From contig NZ_CP039371.1 of assembly GCF_005080685.1 (NCBI RefSeq), positions 5,270,001-5,334,000 of the forward strand: DNA of 64,000 nucleotides. The letters are read 5' to 3'. Shown one piece after another: positions 47,211 through 56,088 of the stretch. Below the pieces are notes generated by a model. That model was not told the origin of the DNA, made no database searches, and saw only the letters and a list, made by a program, of their open reading frames with translations. The position numbers were made by a program, and so were the translations under genes. Origin of the DNA: Pseudomonas putida (lineage in GTDB: Bacteria > Pseudomonadota > Gammaproteobacteria > Pseudomonadales > Pseudomonadaceae). Position 1 is the stretch's first letter, and each line of letters opens with the position of its first letter.

Positions 47211-48890
47211 ATGCCGTCCCGATTCTGTCGATTTGCCAGCAGCCTGCTTGCCTGCTGCCTGGCCGCCTTGCTGCCGGTGCCGGCGGCACTGGGCGACGAT
47301 CCCGCCAGCCAGCAACTGCGCGACCAGCAACACAGTCAACAGCAGCTGGAGCAGCAGTTGCGCCTGCAGCGCTGGCAGCGCGCCCCCACGCAGCAGCCCC
47401 CCGACCAGCCGCCAGCGCAAATGCCCATCACCGGCCACTGCTGGGCCGTCACCGGCGTACGCCTGGCCGGCAACCATCGGCTCACGGCCCGTGTGCTGGA
47501 ATCAGGCATCCGCAGCCAGCTGCGCCCTTGCCTGGGCGTCGACGACCTCAACCAACTGCTGAAGGCCATCACCCGCCTCTACGTAGAGGCCGGCTACCCC
47601 ACCAGTCGCCCCTACCTGAGCCAACCCCCGCAGGATGACCAACCACTCGACATCGTGGTGGTCGAGGGCTTCGTCGAATCGATCGAGATGGGCGCCGAAC
47701 TGCCGTTGTGGCTGCAGGGCGCGTTCCCTGACCTGCTCGGTCAGCCCCTGTACCTGCCCGCCCTCGAGCAGGGCCTGGACCAACTCAATCGCCTGCGCGC
47801 CTTCGAGCTGTCTGCCGACCTGCTGCCAGGCACGCTAACCGGCGCCACTCGCGTAAGCGTACAGGCGCAGCAGGTGGCCTCGCGCTGGCACCTCGACAGC
47901 CGTTTCGACAACCGCGGCAGTAGCCTGACCGGCCGCCATCGCCTGAATCTCGGCCTCGGTCTGGACAGCCCGCTGGGCTTGAACGACGACTTGCGCCTGG
48001 GCCTGTCGTCGACCGTGCTCGATGCCCCTGGGCGCAGCCAGGGGCTGTCCCTTTACTACAGCCTCCCCTACGGCTTCTGGACTTTCGCCGTCAGCGCCAG
48101 CCAGTTGAGTTACCAGGCGCCCATCCCCCAAAAACACCGGATGAGTCACGGCAGCAGCAGCTTCCAGGGCGTGAGTGCCGAACGCGTGATCTGGCGCAAC
48201 CAGCAAGGCATGCTCAGCGCCAGCGCCCGACTCGACCGCAAGCAACTGCTCAACCGCATCGGCAAGACCGAAATCAAACTGCAAAGCCCTACCCTCACCA
48301 GCCTGGAAGCGGGTATCAACCTGCTGTGGCTCGAACACGGCCTGTGGCACGGTTTTGTCGGCGTTGCCCGCGGCGTGGACTGGTTCGGCGCCGACCAGTC
48401 CCCCCTGCACGAAGATGCCCCACGCCCCGACTTCCTCAAATACCGCGCCAACCTGCTGCACCTGCGCCAAGGGCCAGCGAACCGCCCCTGGCGCTGGCAG
48501 AGCGAGCTGAGCCTGCAGTACAGCCGCGACCCACTGCCAGCCGCCGAGCAGTTGCTGCTCAGTGACGACTCGACCGTGCGCGGGTTCCGCCTGAGCAGCT
48601 ATTCCGGCTCCAGCGGTGCGGTCTGGCGCAACACCTTCAGCCAAGCCCTGACACTGCCTCAGGCCCAGCCACTGCAGGTGCGGCCTTACATCGGCCTGGA
48701 CATGGGCTGGACCCGGCCACTTCAGGCCAAGCACACCCAGCACCTGGTCGGCGCCGCCGCCGGCGTGGAGCTGAGCCTTCCCAGCAGTCGCCTGCGCCTG
48801 GACTACCAGCGCGCCTTGCATGCCAACGACACCCCTCGCCCACGCCTGGAATCGGGCTTCTGGGTGATGGAGTGGACCTTCAGCCTTTGA
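47211..48890 (+). CDS. hlpB: TpsB outer-membrane transporter (ShlB/FhaC/HecB family; HlpB-like)
   Basis: This 559-residue transporter secretes the adjacent TpsA protein. It has a signal peptide (SSLLACCLAALLPVPAALG), a Gln-rich linker (QQLRDQQHSQQQLEQQLRL), and POTRA domains (CWAVTGVRLAGNHRLTARVL, AITRLYVEAGYPTSRPYLSQ). A 16-strand barrel follows, with the conserved STVRGFRLSSYSGSSGAVWR of the plug loop and a C-terminus ending EWTFSL. P. putida KT2440 has a comparable pair called HlpB/HlpA, linked to seed and root colonisation; the symbol rests on that recollection. It lies 24 bp before tpsA. Confidence 0.88.
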   Translation: MPSRFCRFASSLLACCLAALLPVPAALGDDPASQQLRDQQHSQQQLEQQLRLQRWQRAPTQQPPDQPPAQMPITGHCWAVTGVRLAGNHRLTARVLESGIRSQLRPCLGVDDLNQLLKAITRLYVEAGYPTSRPYLSQPPQDDQPLDIVVVEGFVESIEMGAELPLWLQGAFPDLLGQPLYLPALEQGLDQLNRLRAFELSADLLPGTLTGATRVSVQAQQVASRWHLDSRFDNRGSSLTGRHRLNLGLGLDSPLGLNDDLRLGLSSTVLDAPGRSQGLSLYYSLPYGFWTFAVSASQLSYQAPIPQKHRMSHGSSSFQGVSAERVIWRNQQGMLSASARLDRKQLLNRIGKTEIKLQSPTLTSLEAGINLLWLEHGLWHGFVGVARGVDWFGADQSPLHEDAPRPDFLKYRANLLHLRQGPANRPWRWQSELSLQYSRDPLPAAEQLLLSDDSTVRGFRLSSYSGSSGAVWRNTFSQALTLPQAQPLQVRPYIGLDMGWTRPLQAKHTQHLVGAAAGVELSLPSSRLRLDYQRALHANDTPRPRLESGFWVMEWTFSL

Positions 48891-48914
48891 TTCAACAACA
48901 AAGAGAACGAGAAC

Positions 48915-51900
48915 ATGCAGACAATCTCGCAGCTACCTCCCTTGCGTCCCGACACCTTGCGCTGGGCCATTTCCCTTGCGTTGCTGGCGTCGACACCAAC
49001 CCTGGCACAACCGGCACTGACGCCAGCACGGGGGCCTGGTGGCACCCCGCTGATCGGCAGCGGCCACGGCGTGCCGGTGATCGATATCGTCGCACCGAAT
49101 GCCAGCGGCCTCTCGCACAACCAGTTCCTCGACTACAACGTCGGCAAGCCTGGCGTGGTGCTCAACAACGCCACCCAGGCCGGGCAGTCGCAGTTGGCCG
49201 GGGCGCTGCAGGCCAATTCGCAGTTCCAGGGGCAGGCGGCGTCGACCATCCTCAACGAGGTGATCAGCCGCAATACGTCGTTGATCGAAGGCCCGCAGGA
49301 GATCTTCGGTCGGCGCGCCGACTACATCCTGGCCAACCCCAATGGCATCACGATCAATGGCGGCAGCTTCATCAACACCACCCGGGCTGGCTTGCTGGTC
49401 GGCAGCCCCGAGCTGCAGGACGCACGGCTCAACCACCTCAGCACGCTCGATGCCCAGGGCAGCCTGCACGTGCTCGGCGGCGGAGGGAGCAATGCCGAAG
49501 GTGCCCTGGACCTGATCGCGCCACGTATCGACAGCAAAGGCCTGCTCCAGGCCAAGAGCGACCTCAACCTCACCCTGGGGCGCAATCGCATCGACTACGC
49601 CACTGGCGAAGTGCTGCAGCATTTACCCGGCACGCCGTCGAACATCGACGCCAACCTGTTCGGCGCGATGCGCGCCGGGCGCATTCGCGTGGTCAGCACT
49701 GCCGAAGGCGCTGGCGTGCGTGTCGGGCCGGTGAAGGTCTGGGCTGACCAAGGTATCGCCATTCATTCCGCCGGCGCGCTCGAGATCGCTGGCGAGGCCG
49801 ATCTCCCGAGCCAACTGCATAGCGAACGTGGCGACTTGAAGCTGACGGCCGCCGACGACCTCGACATGCGCGCCGCCAAAGGCCATGCCGAGCGCATCGA
49901 GATCAAGGCCGGCAACAAGCTGACCCTGGACGCGAAAACCGCCGAGAGCATCGCCAAGGACCAAAAGCGCTGGAACAAGAAGTTCTGGTTCGTCACCCAC
50001 GAAACCTACGAGCGCAAGCGCACCACCACCGACCGCCAGCAGCAGGGCACCGAACTGCGGGCCACTGACAGCATACGGCTGGAGTCCGGCGCCGATATGC
50101 GCCTGGCGGCTGCCGATATCCGCGCTGGCGGCAAACTTGCAGTGGACAGCGGGGCCAATCTCGACATCGTCGCCGGTATCGACAGCCAGCGCATCGAGGA
50201 ACAGGTCCGCCACCGCAAGCACTTGTGGCGCGGCGATACGGACACCGACCAGTATCGCGAAAGCGCCCGCGCCAGCACACTCGATGGCGGGCACCTGAAC
50301 GTCACCGCCAAGGAGCGGCTGAAGGTCGCGGGCAGCAACCTGCACAGCCGTGGCGACCTCGACATCGCCGCGAAGAAGGTCGAGGTCGGCACCACCGCAC
50401 TGGAACAACACGGCACTCGACGCAATTACCGTGGCGATCTGGTGTCCGGTGCATTCTTTGGCGACCGCAAGGGTAACGATACCCAGGGCCGGGCAGTCAC
50501 CGGCAGCAACATCACCGCCGACGGCAAGTTGCAGGTCACCGCCGAGCAGGTCGACATCAAGGGCAGCCGCGTGCATGGCGAGCAGGATGCGTTGCTGTAT
50601 GGCAGCAAAGGCTCGTTGGTCATCGAGGCCGACCACGGCAACCTGACCTCCTCCGACCACCAGCGCAACAGCAAGCTGTTCGGCCTGTTCGCCAACAACG
50701 ACGACAGCACCACCCGCAGCCAACAGGTGCTGCGCAGCGACGTCGGCTCGAGCACCAACCTGCGCCTGGCCAGCGCCGAGGAGCTGCGCATCCAGGGCGC
50801 CAAGGTCGAAGCGGGCGGCCACTTGCAGGTCGCGGCGAAGGGCGATGTGCTGATCGATGGCGCGCAAGCGATCAATGAACGCGAGACTCGCAGCCAGCAA
50901 CGCGGCTTCAGCGCCAGCGTCGGGCAGACCCAAGAGGCCCAGGACGGTAAGCCTGGGTCGCGTCAATACACGGCAAGTGTCGGCTATGACGTGAGCACTC
51001 GCACCAGCTCGCAACGCCAGGTCACCCATGAGGGCAGCCAGCTCAAAGGCGCTTCGGTGGCACTGAGCAGCGATGCGCACCTGCAAGTCAATGGCGCCAG
51101 GGTCGAGGCCTCGGCGGGAGACCTCGACGTGCAAGCCAAACAGGTGACCCTTGGCGCCAGGCGCAACGAAACGCAGTCGAGCACCGAGCAGACGCGCAGC
51201 GGTGGTGGCCTGACGCTGACCGGCGGCATCGACCGGCTGGGCTCGCTGTTCGAAGGCCATCACCAAATCGACAGCACCGTCGAGCGTGACAGCACAGTGC
51301 AACGCAGCGAGCTGCGGGCCAGCGGCGACCTGCGCCTGAAGGCTGACGAGCTGGTCAGCGAAGCGGCGCGGGTCAATGCCGGCGGTACCCTCGAGGTGGC
51401 CGCCAAGCACATCGACAACCGCGCCGTAGAAGACATCCACGAACGGGAGAAACGCCAGGAAAAATGGGCTGGCAGCCTTGGCGCCAGCCTCGAATACCGC
51501 GACCTCACCCGGCCAATCGAACGCCTGGTCCAGGGTGAGGAAGCCGCGCGCTTCCAGCAGGCCTCCCCCGAGGATGCGATGGTCGCCCCCAGCGTGGGAG
51601 GCGACATGACCGTCGAGCACCTCAAGCGCCTGGAAAACCAGCGCCGCGGCTTCGCCCAGGTCAGCGAACTGTCCGGGGCGCAGGTTGCGGTGAAGGCCGA
51701 GCGTATCGACGACGAAGGCACTGCCTGGCGTGCCGACGCTGGCAAGCTGCAGATCGACGCCCAGCAACACCACATGCGCGCCGCCCACAACACCCAGGCG
51801 CACGAGGTACAGCACCTGGCCTATGGCGGCGATCTGCGGGTCGACACCAGCACCGGACAAGACTTGAACGTGCGCGTCGCCGGCAAGGGCGGCTCGTTGG

Positions 51901-53441
51901 CGACCCAGGAGCAGGCCAGTACTGCCGTGCCGGGTAGCCTCCAGGGCAAGAGCGGTATCCAGGTTCAGTTAGGCAGCGATGGTCGCTACGAGGGGACACG
52001 CATCGATGGCGGCGAAGGTGGCGTGGTGATGCAGAGTGGCGGCAACCTTTCCCTGCTCCAAGCCACCGACAAGGCCAGCCAGACGTCGGGCAAACTCGAC
52101 GGCAACGCCTGGGCCAAGGTGGGCAATCGCCCGGGCAGCACCGGTGTCGATGGTCGCGGCTACCTGGACCACGGTCAGCGCCAGGCCAGCCAGACCAAGG
52201 CCCAGGTGGCCCAGATCGATGCCAGGGGCGAGGTACGCCTGGGCAGTGGCGGCGACCTGCTGCTCGAAGGCACTCGTATCGGCAAGCGCGAGGCCAAGGT
52301 GGCCGACCTGCACCTGAAGAGCGATGGCCTGTTGACCATCAAGGCCGCCAGCGATACCCAGCAGGCCAGCGGTAGCGGCCTTGGCGGCGGCCTGGAGCTC
52401 GGCTTGAAGACCGGCGGTACCAAGGGCGGCGCAGTCGGTGGCCACTTCAACCATGGCAGGCAGGACGAGGAGGCTCGCCAGGCGATCGACGCCCAGTTCG
52501 CCAGCGCCAGCAAGCTCAGCCTGGACAGCCGCGCCCGCGAAGACCTCGCCCTGCATCTGCAAGGCCTGCAGGCTTCTGCCGAGCAGATCGAGCTGTACGC
52601 GAGCAACGGCGGCATGCTGATCGAGGCGTCGTCCAACCAGGAACGCCGCGACAACCTCGACATCACCGCCGGAGCCGGCTTCAACCAGTCCAAGGGCGCA
52701 ACCGATACCCGCGGTATACATGGGCGCGTGCAGGTCAACCTGGACCAACGCAACAACCACACCTGGAACGCCGACACCCTGCGCGCCGATCACATCGACG
52801 TGCAAAGCCTCGGCGACACGCGTCTGGAGGGCGTCAGCCTGGAGGCTGGCCAGATCACTGGCAACATCGGCGGCGACCTGCGTGTCGCCAGCCGCAAGGA
52901 CAGCATCGACAGCCTGAGCGTCAAGGTGGACGCCCGCTTGAGCCACGAGAAGAACCCGCAGGGCTACACCAACGCAGCCAGAGCCGTGGCAGGCCCCTTC
53001 GGCGGCAAGGTGGGCGAAAAGGCCGGCCCGACGCTGAGCAAGGTCGAACCTGGCCTTTCCCCGACCTTCAAACTCGAGATGTCCAAGCAGCAGCGTGACA
53101 CGGTGGCCCACCAAGCCACCCTCAAAGGTAGCGCGGGCATCGACCTGAACGTGGCCGGCGAGGCGCACCTGGTAGGTGCGCGGATGCAGTCGGCCAAGGG
53201 CGAGGTAGCGCTCGACGCGGCGAGCGTGACCCGAGAAACGCTGAGCGGCACCGATTGGCGCCGCGATCTGTCGATCGACGCCTCCAACTCTCCCGTCGAC
53301 CTGGGTACCGCCATCGCCGATATGGCCAAGGGCAAGGGGGCTGCTGACGGCGACAACGCGCTGGACCTGGGGCTGTTGCGCACCAGCGGGCACAACCGCA
53401 GTGAGCAGTGGTCTTCGCACATCCAAGGCAAGGCTGACTAA
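48915..53441 (+). CDS. hlpA: TpsA exoprotein, filamentous hemagglutinin-like (HlpA-like)
   Basis: This 1508-residue secreted or surface adhesin starts with a signal peptide (ISLALLASTPTLAQPALTPA). Its TPS secretion domain, about residues 45-300, holds the hallmark ILANPNGITINGGSF and NTSLIEGPQEIFGRRADYI. The rest is a long beta-helix of degenerate hemagglutinin repeats (units such as LQVTAEQVDIKGSRVHG, ASAGDLDVQAKQVTLGARR, GGTLEVAAKHIDNRA). No VENN or other pretoxin motif, no C-terminal nuclease-like domain and no immunity gene are seen, so it is more likely an adhesin or cytolysin-type protein than a CdiA toxin. The secretion partner is the upstream TpsB. Confidence 0.9.
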   Translation: MQTISQLPPLRPDTLRWAISLALLASTPTLAQPALTPARGPGGTPLIGSGHGVPVIDIVAPNASGLSHNQFLDYNVGKPGVVLNNATQAGQSQLAGALQANSQFQGQAASTILNEVISRNTSLIEGPQEIFGRRADYILANPNGITINGGSFINTTRAGLLVGSPELQDARLNHLSTLDAQGSLHVLGGGGSNAEGALDLIAPRIDSKGLLQAKSDLNLTLGRNRIDYATGEVLQHLPGTPSNIDANLFGAMRAGRIRVVSTAEGAGVRVGPVKVWADQGIAIHSAGALEIAGEADLPSQLHSERGDLKLTAADDLDMRAAKGHAERIEIKAGNKLTLDAKTAESIAKDQKRWNKKFWFVTHETYERKRTTTDRQQQGTELRATDSIRLESGADMRLAAADIRAGGKLAVDSGANLDIVAGIDSQRIEEQVRHRKHLWRGDTDTDQYRESARASTLDGGHLNVTAKERLKVAGSNLHSRGDLDIAAKKVEVGTTALEQHGTRRNYRGDLVSGAFFGDRKGNDTQGRAVTGSNITADGKLQVTAEQVDIKGSRVHGEQDALLYGSKGSLVIEADHGNLTSSDHQRNSKLFGLFANNDDSTTRSQQVLRSDVGSSTNLRLASAEELRIQGAKVEAGGHLQVAAKGDVLIDGAQAINERETRSQQRGFSASVGQTQEAQDGKPGSRQYTASVGYDVSTRTSSQRQVTHEGSQLKGASVALSSDAHLQVNGARVEASAGDLDVQAKQVTLGARRNETQSSTEQTRSGGGLTLTGGIDRLGSLFEGHHQIDSTVERDSTVQRSELRASGDLRLKADELVSEAARVNAGGTLEVAAKHIDNRAVEDIHEREKRQEKWAGSLGASLEYRDLTRPIERLVQGEEAARFQQASPEDAMVAPSVGGDMTVEHLKRLENQRRGFAQVSELSGAQVAVKAERIDDEGTAWRADAGKLQIDAQQHHMRAAHNTQAHEVQHLAYGGDLRVDTSTGQDLNVRVAGKGGSLATQEQASTAVPGSLQGKSGIQVQLGSDGRYEGTRIDGGEGGVVMQSGGNLSLLQATDKASQTSGKLDGNAWAKVGNRPGSTGVDGRGYLDHGQRQASQTKAQVAQIDARGEVRLGSGGDLLLEGTRIGKREAKVADLHLKSDGLLTIKAASDTQQASGSGLGGGLELGLKTGGTKGGAVGGHFNHGRQDEEARQAIDAQFASASKLSLDSRAREDLALHLQGLQASAEQIELYASNGGMLIEASSNQERRDNLDITAGAGFNQSKGATDTRGIHGRVQVNLDQRNNHTWNADTLRADHIDVQSLGDTRLEGVSLEAGQITGNIGGDLRVASRKDSIDSLSVKVDARLSHEKNPQGYTNAARAVAGPFGGKVGEKAGPTLSKVEPGLSPTFKLEMSKQQRDTVAHQATLKGSAGIDLNVAGEAHLVGARMQSAKGEVALDAASVTRETLSGTDWRRDLSIDASNSPVDLGTAIADMAKGKGAADGDNALDLGLLRTSGHNRSEQWSSHIQGKAD

Positions 53442-53450
53442 ACGCCGCAC

Positions 53451-53491
53451 GCCCAGCGCCGCCTGACGGTCCTCCGGCGGCGGCGCTGGGC
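53451..53491 (+). terminator. Strong GC hairpin after tpsA
   Basis: The 13 bp inverted repeat GCCCAGCGCCGCC / GGCGGCGCTGGGC lies 10 bp after the tpsA stop. It lacks a T run but probably ends the tpsB-tpsA transcript. Confidence 0.6.
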
Positions 53492-53528
53492 AACATGCGC
53501 ACACAGGAATTTCCCGCCCATCACATTT

Positions 53529-53546
53529 CTGTCAACTGATCATCAT
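53529..53546 (+). promoter_or_regulatory. Possible weak Pho-box-like site upstream of the PhoX gene
   Basis: CTGTCAA, four bases, then TCATCAT resembles two 7-bp PhoB half-sites with the right spacing, but the second matches only 4 of 7 positions. It lies about 55 bp before the phosphatase start. Confidence 0.25.
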
Positions 53547-53601
53547 ACTTGCGACTTACAGTCGCGGGTTCTGCCAACTCAGTCACTACAAGGACAGCTC
53601 G

Positions 53602-55659
53602 ATGAGCCGAGACAGCGGCGACAACCTGGACCGCAACCACAGCGGCAATGCACCGATGACCAGCGTCATGGACCTGTACCTGAGCCGGCGCAGCGTAATG
53701 CGTGGCAGCCTGGGTGCCGCCATTGCCATGATCGCCGGTGGGGGCCTGGCAGGTTGCTTCGACAGCAACCCCGGCAAGGACGATGGCGCCACCTCGCCCG
53801 GCCCGCAGCCCACGAAGCCCACGCAGCTGTCGCTGGGCTTCCAGTCCATCCCCGGCTCGCGCACCGATGCCTGCACCCTCGCCAGCGGTTACAGCGCCTA
53901 CGTCCTGGCCCCTTGGGGGACGCCATTGAACAGTGCCGGCAACGCCTGGAAAGCCGACGGCAGCAACAGCGCCGCCGACCAGGCCAACGCCATGGGCATG
54001 CACCACGACGGCATGCACTTCTTCCCCATCGAAGGCAGTTCCGAAGAGGGTCTGTTGGCCATCAACTTCGAATACATCGATCAGCAGGCACTGCACCCTG
54101 CCGGCCCGACGCTCGATGCCAGCGGCAAGCGCCCGGCCGAGGAGGTGCGCAAGGAGATCAACGCCCATGGTGCCGGCGTGGTCCGCCTGAAAAAGCTCGA
54201 CGGGCGCTGGCAGGTGGTCGACAACGACCCGCTCAACCGCCGCTTCACCACCGCCTCGCAGATGGACATCAGCGGTCCCTTGCGAGGCAGCGACCACGTC
54301 AAGACCCGCTTCTCGCCCGACGGCACCCGTTGCCGCGGCACCAACAACAACTGCGGCAACGGCTACACGCCGTGGGGCACCTACCTCACCTGCGAAGAGA
54401 ACTGGCCGGGGATCTTCGTCAACAAAGGCACCCTGCCCGCCGACCAGTCGCGCATCGGCGTCGTCACCTCCAGCGGCCTGTACAAGTGGGAAAGCGCCGC
54501 TGGCGATAGCAGCGAGGTAGACGATGAATTCACCCGTTTCGACGTGACCCCTCGCGGCGAGAGCGCCACCGACGATTACCGCAACGAAGCCAGCACCTTC
54601 GGCTACATCGTCGAGATCGACCCCTTCGATGCCAGCACCCGCGCCACCAAGCGCACCGCGCTGGGGCGTTTGCGCCATGAAGGCTGTTGCCCGGGCCTGG
54701 CGGTGGCAGGCAAGCCGCTGGTCTGGTACATGGGCGACGACTCCAACAACGAGTACCTGTACAAGTTCGTCTCCGACGCGGTGTGGGACGCGGCGGATGC
54801 CACCCCCCGCGACCGCCTGGCCACAGGCGCCAAGTACCTGGACCACGGCAAGCTCTACGTGGCCCGCTTCGATGCCGATGGCACGGGTGTCTGGCTATTG
54901 CTGGACGTCGCCAGCAAGACCGCCGCTGGTGGCACCCTGGGCGCGCTGTATGGCGACTTGCCGGGCATCATCGTCAACACCCGCGGCGCCGCCGACGCCG
55001 TAGGCGCGACCCCCATGGACCGGCCGGAGTGGACCGCCGTCAACCCACTCAATGGCGACGCCTACCTGACCTTGACCAACAATAGCGTGCGCAGCGCCGA
55101 CAAGACCGATGCCGCCAACCCACGCGGGCCCAACCTGCATGGCCATATCATCCGCTGGCACGACAGCGACGATCAGCTGAGCTTTGCCTGGGATATCTTC
55201 GTGTACGGCGCAAACGCCGGTGGTGGCGCCGAAATCAACCGCTCGGGCCTGAGCGAACTGAACCAGTTCGCCAGCCCCGATGGCATGAGTTTCGATAGCC
55301 GTGGTGTGTTGTGGTTCGAGACCGACAACAGCGAGAAGAGCGTTGCCGACTACACCAACGATCAGTTGCTGGCGGTGATTCCTACGCAACTGGTGGGCGC
55401 CGATGGCAAGCAGGTACCGGTCGATGCGCAGAACCAGGCAGATCTACGCCGCTTTTTCGTTGGTCCGAACGGCTGCGAAATGACGGGTATCACCTTTACT
55501 CCGGACAACAAGACGCTGTTCATCAACGTGCAGCACCCGGCCAATTGGCCGTATACCGACAAGGCGACCGATGCCACACCAGCGGGCACGCGAGTGCGAC
55601 CGCGGGCGGCGACGGTGGTGATTCAACGGATCGATGGCGGGGAGATTGGAACAATCTGA
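53602..55659 (+). CDS. PhoX/DUF839 family phosphatase-like protein, predicted Tat lipoprotein
   Basis: This 685-residue protein has a twin-arginine signal (LSRRSVMRGSLGAAIAM) followed directly by the lipobox LAGC, so it should be exported folded via Tat and possibly lipid-anchored. The body has PhoX/DUF839 features: MHHDGMHFFPIEGSSEEGLL, GTYLTCEENWPGIFVNKG, ALGRLRHEGCCPGLAVAG and VWYMGDDSNNEYLYKFVSDA. PhoX enzymes are Ca/Fe-dependent alkaline phosphatases induced by phosphate starvation. P. putida is reported to have a secreted lipoprotein phosphatase, UxpB; this could be that protein or a relative. Confidence 0.85.
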   Translation: MSRDSGDNLDRNHSGNAPMTSVMDLYLSRRSVMRGSLGAAIAMIAGGGLAGCFDSNPGKDDGATSPGPQPTKPTQLSLGFQSIPGSRTDACTLASGYSAYVLAPWGTPLNSAGNAWKADGSNSAADQANAMGMHHDGMHFFPIEGSSEEGLLAINFEYIDQQALHPAGPTLDASGKRPAEEVRKEINAHGAGVVRLKKLDGRWQVVDNDPLNRRFTTASQMDISGPLRGSDHVKTRFSPDGTRCRGTNNNCGNGYTPWGTYLTCEENWPGIFVNKGTLPADQSRIGVVTSSGLYKWESAAGDSSEVDDEFTRFDVTPRGESATDDYRNEASTFGYIVEIDPFDASTRATKRTALGRLRHEGCCPGLAVAGKPLVWYMGDDSNNEYLYKFVSDAVWDAADATPRDRLATGAKYLDHGKLYVARFDADGTGVWLLLDVASKTAAGGTLGALYGDLPGIIVNTRGAADAVGATPMDRPEWTAVNPLNGDAYLTLTNNSVRSADKTDAANPRGPNLHGHIIRWHDSDDQLSFAWDIFVYGANAGGGAEINRSGLSELNQFASPDGMSFDSRGVLWFETDNSEKSVADYTNDQLLAVIPTQLVGADGKQVPVDAQNQADLRRFFVGPNGCEMTGITFTPDNKTLFINVQHPANWPYTDKATDATPAGTRVRPRAATVVIQRIDGGEIGTI

Positions 55660-55672
55660 TACGGCGATGTGA

Positions 55673-55766
55673 GGCTATTCGCGGGCAAGCCCGCTCCGAC
55701 AGGTACAGCACAGCGACCAAGAACTGTGCTGTACCTGTGGGAGCGGGCTTGCCCGCGATGGAGCCA
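55673..55766. repeat. REP palindrome between convergent genes
   Basis: An extended inverted repeat: REP units (ATTCGCGGGCAAGCCCGCTC and complement) plus an inner AGGTACAGCACAG / CTGTGCTGTACCT stem, about 94 bp in all, lie between the phosphatase gene and the NIF3-like gene. Confidence 0.92.
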
Positions 55767-55773
55767 CTGCGCT

Positions 55774-56085
55774 CTAGAACTCGGCGAGCCGCCAGACCTC
55801 ATAGGCTGGCGTCTCGTACGGGTGGCTCTGCTTGAGCGCCGCGACGACCTGGGTGATCAGATCGTCAGCCACCACAAGCTCCACCTTCCACTCCTCGACC
55901 ACCTCGACCTGGCCTGCCTGCCCGATGAACGGCTGGCTGCCGTCCAACGGGCGAAACTGGCCCTGGCCCAAGGTCTGCCAGGCGCAGTGGTCGTAGTCGC
56001 CAATGCGTCCGCCGCCAGCGGCGAACACGGCTTCCTTGACCACGTCCACATGGCTGGCCGGGACGAAGAAGGCGAGCTTGTACAC
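55774..56085 (-). CDS. NIF3-like / YqfO family protein
   Basis: The 103-residue protein (MYKLAFFVPASHVDVVKEAV) matches the YqfO C-terminal-like domain: FAAGGGRIGDYDHCAWQT, GQGQFRPLDGSQPFIG, VEEWKVELVVADDLITQVV and KQSHPYETPAYEVW. Function is unknown; the fold resembles the PII-like domain inserted in NIF3 proteins. It follows purL by 3 bp on the minus strand. Confidence 0.92.
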   Translation of the reverse strand: MYKLAFFVPASHVDVVKEAVFAAGGGRIGDYDHCAWQTLGQGQFRPLDGSQPFIGQAGQVEVVEEWKVELVVADDLITQVVAALKQSHPYETPAYEVWRLAEF

Positions 56086-56088
56086 GCC

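Noticed and set aside
49623..51860. 745-codon open frame opposite tpsA
   Set aside because: Antisense shadow of the repetitive tpsA gene; low-complexity Ala/Leu/Val composition and no ribosome site.
48915..53441. Contact-dependent inhibition (CdiBA) system
   Set aside because: No VENN motif, toxin tip or immunity gene could be seen.
10153..55766. Repeated palindromic motifs as a possible CRISPR array
   Set aside because: They are scattered REP pairs (near 10150, 17000, 18590, 38720, 42480, 55680), not regularly spaced repeats with spacers, and no cas genes exist.
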